DNA of 64,000 nt from JANQGG01 sp964642175 (GTDB lineage: Bacteria > Bacteroidota > Chlorobiia > Chlorobiales > Chloroherpetonaceae), in the NCBI GenBank assembly GCA_964642175.1, contig CAZXOK010000005.1:124001-188000 (forward strand). The letters are read 5' to 3'. Below are positions 45,769-53,526 of the stretch, one piece after another (within the stretch, counting starts at the first letter, position 1; the number at the start of each line of letters is the position of its first letter). Below the pieces are notes generated by a model. It saw nothing but the letters and a program-made list of their open reading frames with translations. It was not told where the DNA came from and did not search any database. The position numbers were made by a program, and so were the translations under genes.

Positions 45769-46203
45769 ATGCAAATTTCACAACGTAAGCTTGATATTAT
45801 AAAGGAACATGCCTTGCAAGACTATCCCGAAGAATGTTGCGGGTTATTGGCAGGGCGTTATGAGCAGAGTTTTGATGGTCACTACGAAAATGTGATTTAC
45901 GAAGTGGCCCCATGCCGAAATGTTTTAAGCTGGGACAGGCACATGGGATTTGAAATATCCAAAACCGAATACAGCGAAGTAGAGTCTGAAGCCAGAAGTA
46001 TGGGTTATAACATTATTGGTGCTTATCACTCTCACACCAATGCAGAAGCCTTGCCTTCCAACCATGACTATGAACATGCCATTCCAAATCATACCATGCT
46101 GATCCTTTCAGTTCGGGAAACCCTGGTATTGCAGATCCGTGCTTATTTCAAACCATTTTCAGCGCCATTCCAGGAAGAACGCATTTATGTTAAACCGGTT
46201 TGA
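45769..46203 (+). CDS. JAMM/MPN+ metalloprotease 1 (M67 family, Mec-like)
   Basis: A 144-residue JAB1/MPN/Mov34 protein. The full JAMM zinc site is present: Glu22 in PEECCGLL, H-S-H at 87-89, Ser97 and Asp100 in AEALPSNHD, with exact H-x-H-x7-S-x2-D spacing. Bacterial single-domain members such as mycobacterial Mec cleave at the C-terminus of ubiquitin-like sulfur carriers, releasing cysteine from CysO-Cys. It lies 11 nt after galE and about 80 nt before a cysteine synthase gene, supporting such a role. Confidence 0.9.
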   Translation: MQISQRKLDIIKEHALQDYPEECCGLLAGRYEQSFDGHYENVIYEVAPCRNVLSWDRHMGFEISKTEYSEVESEARSMGYNIIGAYHSHTNAEALPSNHDYEHAIPNHTMLILSVRETLVLQIRAYFKPFSAPFQEERIYVKPV

Positions 46204-46284
46204 TTTTTTTTGAACTTAACGGCATGCACAAAGGGTTAAAACTGCTAAACACACTCAACTCTTAATTATTAGTATTCATTAATT

Positions 46285-47226
46285 ATGCTTGTCAGTCATC
46301 AAGCGTCAGTAGAAAAACACATATTTTCGTTAATTGGCAACACGCCGCTGATTCGTATAAAAAAACTTGCCGAACACTGGTCCATCCCCGATAACATCGA
46401 AATTTACGGCAAAGCCGAATGGATGAACCCGGGAGGAAGTGTTAAAGATCGCGCAGCCCTGAACATAATTGAAACAGCTGAAGCAGAAGGCAAATTAACC
46501 CACGATCGTATCCTGCTCGATGCCACCAGCGGAAACACCGGAATCGCTTATGCCATGATATGCGCCGTAAAAGGGTACAAAATATGCCTGTGTTTACCTG
46601 AAAATGCTTCTATGGAACGCAAAGCTATCCTGAAAGCATACGGGGCTGAACTTATAGAAACCCCGGGCTCGGAATCCAGCGATGGCGCAATACGAAAAGC
46701 CGTTGAAATGTACGAGGCTGAACCCGATAAATACTTCTATGGAGATCAGTACAATAACAATGCAAACTGGCAGGCCCATTTTCATTCTACCGGTATTGAG
46801 ATCTTTGAACAAACAGACGGCCGCGTTACGCACTTTCTTGCAGCCATTGGAACCAGTGGTACTTTTATGGGCACCACCCGTCGCTTAAAAAGCTACAATC
46901 CTGATATCACCTGTATTGCCGCCCAACCCGATATTGCTGTTCATGGTATAGAAGGCATCAAGCATCTGGAGTCGGCCATGGTACCAGGTATTTACGATCC
47001 GAACCTGCCGGACCGGGTGGTAGAAGTCTCGACAGAGTTAGCCTACGAATACGTTCAACAGATGGCCAAAGAAGAAGGATTGCTTGTCGGTATCTCGGCT
47101 GCTGCCAATTTATATGCTGCGTTAACCGTAGGAAAAGAACTGGCTGCTCAAGGCCGTTCGGGTGTGATTGTAACTATCTTATGCGACAACGGGATGAAAT
47201 ATCTCTCGGATCCCATGTGGAAATAA
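46285..47226 (+). CDS. cysM: cysteine synthase family PLP enzyme (CysM-like)
   Basis: A 313-residue fold-type II PLP enzyme: PLP-lysine in NPGGSVKDRAA (Lys54), substrate loop TSGNTGIAYA, phosphate cradle GTSGTFMGTTRRLK and C-terminal VTILCDNGMKYLS. It makes cysteine from an activated serine and a sulfur donor. Being flanked by two JAMM proteases and near a carrier-E1-rhodanese fusion suggests it uses a protein thiocarboxylate, like M. tuberculosis CysM with CysO, rather than free sulfide; that choice is inferred from context. Confidence 0.92.
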   Translation: MLVSHQASVEKHIFSLIGNTPLIRIKKLAEHWSIPDNIEIYGKAEWMNPGGSVKDRAALNIIETAEAEGKLTHDRILLDATSGNTGIAYAMICAVKGYKICLCLPENASMERKAILKAYGAELIETPGSESSDGAIRKAVEMYEAEPDKYFYGDQYNNNANWQAHFHSTGIEIFEQTDGRVTHFLAAIGTSGTFMGTTRRLKSYNPDITCIAAQPDIAVHGIEGIKHLESAMVPGIYDPNLPDRVVEVSTELAYEYVQQMAKEEGLLVGISAAANLYAALTVGKELAAQGRSGVIVTILCDNGMKYLSDPMWK

Positions 47227-47274
47227 CTTAATTGAGCCTTTGTTTAAATGACTAAAATGTTTTAGACTGGCTCT

Positions 47275-47640
47275 ATGAACCTGAATATTAAAATAACCCT
47301 GCCCAAAGATTTCGATTTTGGATCTGGCGAGCCGGAAACCGATGCAAAGCTTGTTAAAACAACCGAAATAATGAAACCACAGGCTGGAATTGTGGAAAAA
47401 TCCATTTTGGTTGAAATGTCTCAAGATCTGAAACTTCGAACAGCTTCGGGCAAAAAATTGCTGCTGCTTCCGGAATGGAGCCAGGGTGTTGATGATATTT
47501 TAAGAGGCAACGCAATCTGGGGAGCCATATTCCTTGTTCCGAATGGGACAACTGAAATCAATGGCTATTTCCAGGAATCCGATCTGATCCTTCTGGGCCG
47601 TGCAATGGTGGTGGTGCTTAAAGAATACCATGAATTATGA
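47275..47640 (+). CDS. cysteine-free 121-residue protein, unknown; coupled to JAMM protease 2
   Basis: A 121-residue protein with no cysteine and no recognised domain. The first half (KITLPKDFDFGSGEPETD) is polar; the second is hydrophobic and beta-like (KLLLLPEWSQGVDDIL, WGAIFLVPNG). It is not a sulfur carrier: the C-terminus is YHEL, not Gly-Gly. It is not an E2-like enzyme, having no cysteine. Its stop overlaps the ATG of the JAMM-2 gene (ATGA), so the two are translationally coupled and probably work together. Function unknown. Confidence 0.75.
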   Translation: MNLNIKITLPKDFDFGSGEPETDAKLVKTTEIMKPQAGIVEKSILVEMSQDLKLRTASGKKLLLLPEWSQGVDDILRGNAIWGAIFLVPNGTTEINGYFQESDLILLGRAMVVVLKEYHEL

Positions 47641-48059
47641 TTTTTAAACATGACCTGTACCATTTGATCATTGGTCAAAGTAAAACCGCTTACGCGGAAG
47701 AAACAGGCGGCTTGCTCTTAGGCAATATCACCGATGAGCGGCTGGTGGTTTCTAAAGTTCTCCCTTTAAAAAATATCCGTGAAGACTCCCGCCATAATCG
47801 CATTGAGCTTAATCCGCTCGATTATGCCAAGGCCGAAAAGATAGCCATATCTGAAAACCTGGGTGTATGGGGATTTTATCACTCGCACCCCGATGCTGAT
47901 GCTATCCCATCCGAATACGATCGCACTCATTTTCCCTTTACCGAATGGTGGTACCCCATTATTAGCATTCGAAAAGGAGAATTTGCCGAAATGCGCTGTT
48001 GGAAACTCAACAATAACCGTAAAGATTTCACCGAAATCACCATCAATGTCCTGAGTTAA
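47637..48059 (+). CDS. JAMM/MPN+ metalloprotease 2 (M67 family)
   Basis: A 140-residue second JAMM protein, only distantly similar to the first. Zinc-site residues Glu22 (EETGGLLLG), His82 and His84 (YHSHPDADAIPSEYD), Ser92 and Asp95 keep the exact H-x-H-x7-S-x2-D spacing. W-W-Y-P and a C-terminal KGEFAEMRCWKL segment are specific to it. Coupled to the cysteine-free 121-residue protein by a 4-nt overlap. In this cluster it could release a carrier from its E1 fusion or cleave a cysteinyl-carrier; both are inference. Confidence 0.88.
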   Translation: MIFKHDLYHLIIGQSKTAYAEETGGLLLGNITDERLVVSKVLPLKNIREDSRHNRIELNPLDYAKAEKIAISENLGVWGFYHSHPDADAIPSEYDRTHFPFTEWWYPIISIRKGEFAEMRCWKLNNNRKDFTEITINVLS

Positions 48060-48378
48060 CTGGCCAGACTATCTGTGTCTTAACCTTTACCAAAGCTAAA
48101 CCAAGCATGTGAATTCTACCTGAAATTTTCGATGCTTCAGCACCTAAATCCAACCAAGCTGAAGGCATCTTAAAAATTGATCTCACTACATTCATGACAG
48201 GCGCTCTAAGAATACCCCTTCCGGAAATAAAGTTGATACAGCCATGAATGCTTCGCTTATAACCATGCTGGAGCCTTCAAGCCATCGAAGGCTCTTGTTA
48301 ATCAAAGGATCTGCATAAGAATGCCTGTTCAAGGAAAGTTTCCCTACTTTTGGAAAACACTAATAACCGGAAAAGATT
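48060..48378 (+). other. intergenic region after the JAMM-2 gene
   Basis: About 320 nt without a convincing gene. It holds an 8-bp hairpin GAGCCTTC / GAAGGCTC (48271-48278 and 48287-48294) followed only by TTGTTA, a weak terminator candidate for the cysM-JAMM transcript. A 50-codon minus-strand frame (48043-48195) overlaps the JAMM gene end and is not supported. The sequence may be the left flank of the AT-rich insertion that follows. Confidence 0.45.
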
Positions 48379-49347
48379 ATGGTTATGACGGTTAGATGGA
48401 AATTGATACAGGGAGAGGAAAAATGGTCCAAACACCCAATTAAATTACTCTTTTCGGGCAGTGTGTCTGAATTTGTCTATGTGACAAAAATGGCTTTTGA
48501 TGGTGATTTTGAGATTGTCTCGCAGGGCAAATTACCCAAAAGGCTCTTTTTATTAATGGCACGCTCAAACATGTTTGGATGTGATTTGATGCTGTTTCAG
48601 CATAGGTATAAGCGAGCGATTCCAATTAAAAAAAATGAATTTCAACTTCCGCTTTGGATTGGCAGAAAAATATCCCTGCCTCTTCTCTTAACTAATGAAT
48701 CAGCAAAAAGTGATGTTCGGACTATCATAAAAAATAATCTTTCTTATCGTGTTACCTGTTCCGAAAATCATATCGAAGAATTTGTTGATGAATTCTGGGT
48801 TCCGACTGTCAAAAACAGGTATCCGGAAAAGATAATTGAGAACGAAAAAGAGAAATGGCGAGACTTTAAATGTGAATTGCTGATTGTCCATGATGGGACG
48901 TGTGATATTTCTGGAGCGCTTTTACGCTACGATCAGGATGATCCATATTTATGGCGCAACGGATTGAAAAATGGTGACTTGTCTTTGTGGAAAAAAGGAG
49001 GGATTGCAGCATCATATTATTTTAGTGCAGATTATGCGTCTTCTAAAGGTTTCAACACCTTATATATCGGGCTTACAAGAGCATTTTTAAGGGATGGACT
49101 CTTTCAGTATAAAAAAAAATGGGGCGGGGTTTTGGTCCGAAATGATAATTTTGCCTTTCTTTTTAAGGCTTATCGTAATTCATCGGGCGTTCGAAGTTTC
49201 TTGTTGAATAATCCGTTTTTCTCTTTTCACGAGGGTAAAATATATTCTTCAATATTTTATGATGCATCAAGTGAATTTGATGAAAAAAAATATTATTTCG
49301 ACGGAATCGATGGGGTTAAATGTATAGATATTGATGAGTTTTTTTGA
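48379..49347 (+). CDS. unknown 322-residue protein, possibly GNAT-like acyltransferase; AT-rich
   Basis: A 322-residue protein I cannot assign firmly. No signal peptide or membrane segment. The central-to-C-terminal part (ISGALLRYDQDDPYLWRNG, ASYYFSADYASSKGFNTLYIG, AFLRDGLFQYKKKWGG) has the strand-helix-strand pattern and G-F-x-x-L-x-I-G phrasing of GNAT-type acyltransferases, but this is a weak resemblance. The gene is visibly richer in A+T than its neighbours and stands between the JAMM-2 gene and the carrier-E1 gene, with 300-400 nt noncoding flanks on both sides, consistent with later insertion. Confidence 0.6.
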   Translation: MVMTVRWKLIQGEEKWSKHPIKLLFSGSVSEFVYVTKMAFDGDFEIVSQGKLPKRLFLLMARSNMFGCDLMLFQHRYKRAIPIKKNEFQLPLWIGRKISLPLLLTNESAKSDVRTIIKNNLSYRVTCSENHIEEFVDEFWVPTVKNRYPEKIIENEKEKWRDFKCELLIVHDGTCDISGALLRYDQDDPYLWRNGLKNGDLSLWKKGGIAASYYFSADYASSKGFNTLYIGLTRAFLRDGLFQYKKKWGGVLVRNDNFAFLFKAYRNSSGVRSFLLNNPFFSFHEGKIYSSIFYDASSEFDEKKYYFDGIDGVKCIDIDEFF

Positions 49348-49772
49348 GGGGTCATTTTTTTTTACCAGTAATCGCTTTCATTTCAGCAAGATTTTCAGGC
49401 TTTTGATGTAATAGACTTTTTCTGCCATATGGCAATAAACTGCTTCAGTTCTTTCTTCTGTGTTTATAGGCGAATCTATGCTGGCATTTTCTGTAATCAA
49501 TGAAAAGCTTGAACTCCATAGGGACCATTTGAAATGTATCTGGTGCCGCACTCATAAGCATGCAGCAAACGGTTCTCAATCCACTCAGGGTATTTGTTGG
49601 AGAAATCCCTTCTGATTATACTCTTATCGGTGGTACTATTATACTTTTTACCATTACTGACCAAAGTTTTTTTGCCACCACACGTATGAACATTCAACTC
49701 GTCAGAGATGTTTAGAAGAAAAAATCAAACAAATCATTCAGCTATTTTTCTTAACAAAACCATTACAACATT
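49348..49772. other. AT-rich intergenic region before the carrier-E1 gene
   Basis: About 425 nt. The only long frame is a 66-codon minus-strand one (49497-49697) that matches nothing I recognise and could be a decayed fragment. No terminator, tRNA or inverted repeat of an insertion sequence is evident. The carrier-E1 gene begins at the ATG at 49773 after an A-rich, C-poor stretch (ACAAAACCATTACAAC) with no obvious ribosome-binding site. Confidence 0.45.
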
Positions 49773-51242
49773 ATGGGAACTAAAATTTTAATTCCTACCG
49801 CTCTTCGCCAGTACGCCGGAGGACATGAAATTGTGGAAGTTTCGGCCCAAAATGTATCCGGGGCCTTATCACAATTATCGGAGACTTATCCGGATTTAAA
49901 GAAAAACCTCTTTTCTGAACAAGGTTCATTACGTTCGTTTATCAACATTTACAAAGGTGATGAAAATATTCGCGATCTCGAAAACCTGGACACACCCATA
50001 AAAGACGGGGATGAGTTGCTTATCGTGCCTTCAATTGCAGGTGGTTCGGATACGACCGATTTATTGGAAGATACCGCTCTGAGTAATGATGAAATCAAAC
50101 GCTATAGCCGGCATTTATTGATCCCCGAATTTGGCTCAACCGGCCAGAAGAAACTTAAAAATTCCAGCGTTTTGATGATCGGTGCAGGGGGGCTTGGCTC
50201 CCCTCTTGCTATGTATCTGGCAGCTGCCGGTGTTGGCAAGATCGGAATTGTGGAGTACGACACCGTTGATACCAGCAACCTTCAGCGGCAGTTACTATAC
50301 CGCACCGATGATGTGGGTCGTCTGAAGGGCGAAGCCGCCAAAGCCTCCATCCAGGGAATCAATCCGTTTGTTGAGGTTGAACTTTACAATACACCGCTTC
50401 GCTCAGATAATGCCCTTGAGATCTTCAAAGGTTATGACGTGGTTGCAGACGGGACCGATAATTTCCCAACCCGGTACCTGGTAAACGATACCTGCGTTAT
50501 GCTGGGCATTCCAAATGTGTATGGAAGCATTTTCAGGTTCGAAGGCCAGGTTAGCGTCTTTAACCTCGATGAAGATTGCGCCTGCTACCGCTGCCTTTAC
50601 CCTGAGCCACCACCTCCGGGACTCGTCCCTTCCTGTGCCGAAGGTGGCGTTTTAGGTGTATTACCCGGAATTATCGGCTCCTTGCAGGCCATTGAAACCA
50701 TTAAAGTTTTAACCGGTATTGGTGAGCCGCTTAAAAACAGGCTGGTGATTTTTGATGCTTTAAAAATGAAATTCAGAGAGTTGAAGCTGAAAAAAAACAA
50801 AGAGTGTGTTGTTTGTTCCGATCATCCAACCGTCACTGAATTGATTGATTATGAACAGTTTTGTGGCATGCCCTCTCATGATCGAATGGAAGTGGATCAG
50901 ACCATTGAAAAACAATCCAGCTCTCCCGACGAGATCACTGTATTTGAGCTTAAAGATCGCCTGGACAAAGGTCAAACCCCGTTTATCCTGGACGTTCGGT
51001 ACCAGGAAGAGCATGATATCTGCCATCTTGAACAGGCTACCCTGATCTCTTTGCAGGATTTACCCTTGCGTTACCAGGAGTTGGATAGCAATATTGAAAT
51101 TATTACCCTCTGCAAAGTTGGCGCACGCTCCGGCCAAGCCGCCGAATTCCTGCGTGAAAAAGGGTTTAAAAATGTTAAGAACCTCGTCGGTGGCATTGAT
51201 GCCTGGGGTGAGCATATTGATCCGGATATGCCCATGTATTAA
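49773..51242 (+). CDS. fused sulfur carrier (MoaD/CysO-like) - E1 (ThiF/MoeB) - rhodanese protein
   Basis: A 489-residue three-domain protein. Residues 1-91 are a beta-grasp sulfur carrier (FINIYKGDENIR, DTPIKDGDELLIVPSIAGG) whose diglycine is Gly90-Gly91. Residues about 100-350 are a MoeB/ThiF E1: ATP loop GAGGLGS (137-143), SNLQRQLLY, adenylation DGTDNF, zinc cysteines C-Y-R-C and C-V-V-C, and SCAEGGVLG. Residues about 388-489 are a rhodanese with catalytic Cys447 in CKVGARSG. The E1-rhodanese pair is MoeZ-like; the attached carrier is unusual because its diglycine is internal and must be freed before thiocarboxylation. Confidence 0.9.
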   Translation: MGTKILIPTALRQYAGGHEIVEVSAQNVSGALSQLSETYPDLKKNLFSEQGSLRSFINIYKGDENIRDLENLDTPIKDGDELLIVPSIAGGSDTTDLLEDTALSNDEIKRYSRHLLIPEFGSTGQKKLKNSSVLMIGAGGLGSPLAMYLAAAGVGKIGIVEYDTVDTSNLQRQLLYRTDDVGRLKGEAAKASIQGINPFVEVELYNTPLRSDNALEIFKGYDVVADGTDNFPTRYLVNDTCVMLGIPNVYGSIFRFEGQVSVFNLDEDCACYRCLYPEPPPPGLVPSCAEGGVLGVLPGIIGSLQAIETIKVLTGIGEPLKNRLVIFDALKMKFRELKLKKNKECVVCSDHPTVTELIDYEQFCGMPSHDRMEVDQTIEKQSSSPDEITVFELKDRLDKGQTPFILDVRYQEEHDICHLEQATLISLQDLPLRYQELDSNIEIITLCKVGARSGQAAEFLREKGFKNVKNLVGGIDAWGEHIDPDMPMY

Positions 51243-51498
51243 TCGCATGGGCTTCTCCCCTTTGTTTCCATAAATCCCTAAATCAACCCCACTTTTAACC
51301 AGCCCAAAACATCCGACCTTTACCCCGGTGTAAATGCTCGGCTTGCCAACTCTAACCGTTTAAGGCTCTGCGTCAAAATGCGGTTAAGTGTTTTAATATT
51401 TTTTTATTTCATCGATTATTCAGATGTATCTTTATAGATTAAAGAATAGAAATGATTATTCTTAGAGGAAGAATGACAAGATTTTATTACCAGTTTGC

Positions 51499-53295
51499 AT
51501 GCATAATTTTGAGTTTTTAGGTGAATTAATTCTGATTGGCAGTCTGGCCATTGCGATTATTCTGATTTTCCAGAAGTTTAGAATTCCGTCGGTTATTGGT
51601 CTTATCGTAACCGGTATTATCCTCGGCCCCTCAGGATTTCAAATCATCCAGGATAACGAACTGATCACCGTTTTAGCTGAGCTTGGTGTGGTGCTGCTGT
51701 TGTTTACCATCGGCCTGGAGTTTTCGCTTGAGGAACTCAACAGGCTGAAAAAAATTGTGGTATTTGGTGGTATTGCCCAAATGGCACTCACCATGATTGT
51801 CATAAGTCTTTTTACCCTGTTTGTGGTGAATATCTTCATGGGCAGCCAGCTCTTGTCGGTTCGTGAAGCGGTATTTCTGGGATTTGCTTTTTCGGTAAGT
51901 AGTACGGCCATTTGTTTGAAAATACTGGCTGAACGCGAAGAATTGGATCTGCAGTACGGCAAAGTAACCCTTGGCATTCTGATCTTTCAGGATATTGCGA
52001 TTGTACCGCTGATGATCGCTGTAAATTTTTTAAGTCCGGAAAAAGATACCGCAATAGAAAATGTGCTTCTGGAGCTGGGTGTATTGGTGGTATTTGGCAT
52101 TTTAATTTTCAGCGGTTTCAGAATTTTCATGCCGAAAGTGGTGGAGCTTATTTCCTCGCTTCATGCCAAGGAAGTTTTGGTACTTGGAGCACTGGTGTTG
52201 TGCTTTGGCTCGGCTTACCTGGCTTCTATGATCGGACTTTCACTGGCCCTGGGTGCCTTTGTTGCCGGTATGATCATAGCCAGTACCGACGACAGTCATA
52301 AAATTGCTCGCACCATCGAGCCGTTTCGTGAAGCTTTAACCAGTATTTTCTTTATCTCGGTAGGCTTACTGCTGAATGTTGAAGTTATCGATCTGCCCTT
52401 GTTTATAACTATTGCCGTTGGCGTATTACTTGTTAAAGGAGCTATTGTTACCATAGTTACATTTGTGCTTGGCTACTCGTTTCGTGTGAGCATTATGGCC
52501 GGTATGGCTCTGGCTCAAATCGGGGAGTTCTCTTTTATTTTGTCGGAGACGGCGTTTCACAATAAAGTGATTGATGAACCGTTGTTCCAGTCCATGCTTG
52601 TGATTATTGTGGTTACCATGATCATTACCCCGGCCATGATTGCCTATGCGCCACATGTAGCAGAAAAAATGGCGCCGGCCATGCGGTTCATCCCGTTACC
52701 TTCTAAACACCTTTTTCAGTTCACCCCACCAGAAACCGACCAGACAATCATTCATCCGGGTGAAATTCATGCTGCCATTATCGGTTATGGGGTGATTGGC
52801 CAGAATATCAGCTCGGTGCTTAAAGCCACCAATATTTCTCACAACATCCTTGAAATTGATCGTGAAGTTGTCAGGAAAAAAAGCCTGGCCGGAGAACCGA
52901 TTTTTTATGGCGACAGCACCGATGTAAAAGCCCTTAAACGTACCAATGTGGATCATGCCAGGGCAGTGGTTCTGGCTATTAACGACAGCGCTGCTATCCA
53001 GGAAAGCATCCAGGCTATTCGCAAGGTCAATAAAAATGCCTATATCATTGTCCGTACCCGGTCTCTGGAAGATATTGATCAGCACTATAAATCCGGGGCT
53101 GATGTTGTGGTCACTGAAAAATTTGAGACATCCATACAGATTTTCTCAATCCTGTTACAACACTTTAGTATTGAGCCGGAATTGATTTTGGAACAACAGG
53201 AAAGTATCCGGCGCGATTGTCAGCGCATTTTTCTCGGTGAGCCAAGGAATGGTGCTTCTCAGCCTGAACCTGAAAAAGAAAAAAACGAGGCTTAA
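51499..53295 (+). CDS. CPA2-family cation:proton antiporter with TrkA-N domain (KefB-like)
   Basis: A 598-residue protein. The first about 390 residues carry about 12 hydrophobic segments with the family landmarks GLIVTGIILGPSGF, LLLFTIGLEFS, SSTAICLKIL, LGAFVAGMII and FFISVGLLLNV. After a linker, residues about 425-545 form a TrkA-N/RCK nucleotide-binding domain (AAIIGYGVIGQNISS, VLEIDRE-type acidic end at NILEIDRE). Such proteins exchange K+ or Na+ for protons, gated by nucleotide or ligand binding. Stand-alone gene with about 255 nt upstream. Confidence 0.9.
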   Translation: MHNFEFLGELILIGSLAIAIILIFQKFRIPSVIGLIVTGIILGPSGFQIIQDNELITVLAELGVVLLLFTIGLEFSLEELNRLKKIVVFGGIAQMALTMIVISLFTLFVVNIFMGSQLLSVREAVFLGFAFSVSSTAICLKILAEREELDLQYGKVTLGILIFQDIAIVPLMIAVNFLSPEKDTAIENVLLELGVLVVFGILIFSGFRIFMPKVVELISSLHAKEVLVLGALVLCFGSAYLASMIGLSLALGAFVAGMIIASTDDSHKIARTIEPFREALTSIFFISVGLLLNVEVIDLPLFITIAVGVLLVKGAIVTIVTFVLGYSFRVSIMAGMALAQIGEFSFILSETAFHNKVIDEPLFQSMLVIIVVTMIITPAMIAYAPHVAEKMAPAMRFIPLPSKHLFQFTPPETDQTIIHPGEIHAAIIGYGVIGQNISSVLKATNISHNILEIDREVVRKKSLAGEPIFYGDSTDVKALKRTNVDHARAVVLAINDSAAIQESIQAIRKVNKNAYIIVRTRSLEDIDQHYKSGADVVVTEKFETSIQIFSILLQHFSIEPELILEQQESIRRDCQRIFLGEPRNGASQPEPEKEKNEA

Positions 53296-53322
53296 ACCTC
53301 TTTGGATAATGTTTAGAACACT

Positions 53323-53526
53323 ATGCTGACAGCTGCTATTGGATTTATTGCGTTTCTTGCCATGATGCTGTTTGTTTTCCTGATGAAAACATTCATGCTG
53401 AATAATGAGGAAGCGGATCGGGAAAGCCATCCTGATAACGACACGTTAGACACGGATTCATTTAGCGATGGTGATGCCGGTGGCGGCGATGGAGATGGCG
53501 GAGATTGGATTCTCTTACTGTTGTAA
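53323..53526 (+). CDS. small single-span membrane protein with Asp/Gly-rich tail
   Basis: A 67-residue protein: one N-terminal transmembrane segment (residues 3-25, AAIGFIAFLAMMLFVFLMKTF), an acidic linker (NNEEADRESHPDNDTLDTD) and a striking GDAGGGDGDGGDWILLLL end. It lies 27 nt after the antiporter and its 3' end overlaps the convergent DppC-type gene by 12 nt. The clear membrane/acidic/Gly-Asp composition argues for a real gene, though no ribosome-binding site is strong. Function unknown. Confidence 0.6.
   Translation: MLTAAIGFIAFLAMMLFVFLMKTFMLNNEEADRESHPDNDTLDTDSFSDGDAGGGDGDGGDWILLLL

Noticed and set aside
47275..47640. Separate MoaD/ThiS sulfur carrier
   Set aside because: The protein ends YHEL with no Gly-Gly and shows no beta-grasp motif; the real carrier is the N-terminus of the 49773 gene.
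48043..48195. 50-codon minus-strand small gene
   Set aside because: It overlaps the JAMM-2 3' end and has no ribosome site or recognisable motif.
49497..49697. 66-codon minus-strand small gene
   Set aside because: No family resemblance, no ribosome site and AT-rich surroundings; may be a decayed fragment.
45769..51242. Antiphage ubiquitin-like (Bil/CBASS-type E1-E2-JAB) defence system
   Set aside because: E1, JAMM and a ubiquitin-like carrier are present, but there is no E2-like cysteine protein, and a cysteine synthase and rhodanese domain point to sulfur transfer.
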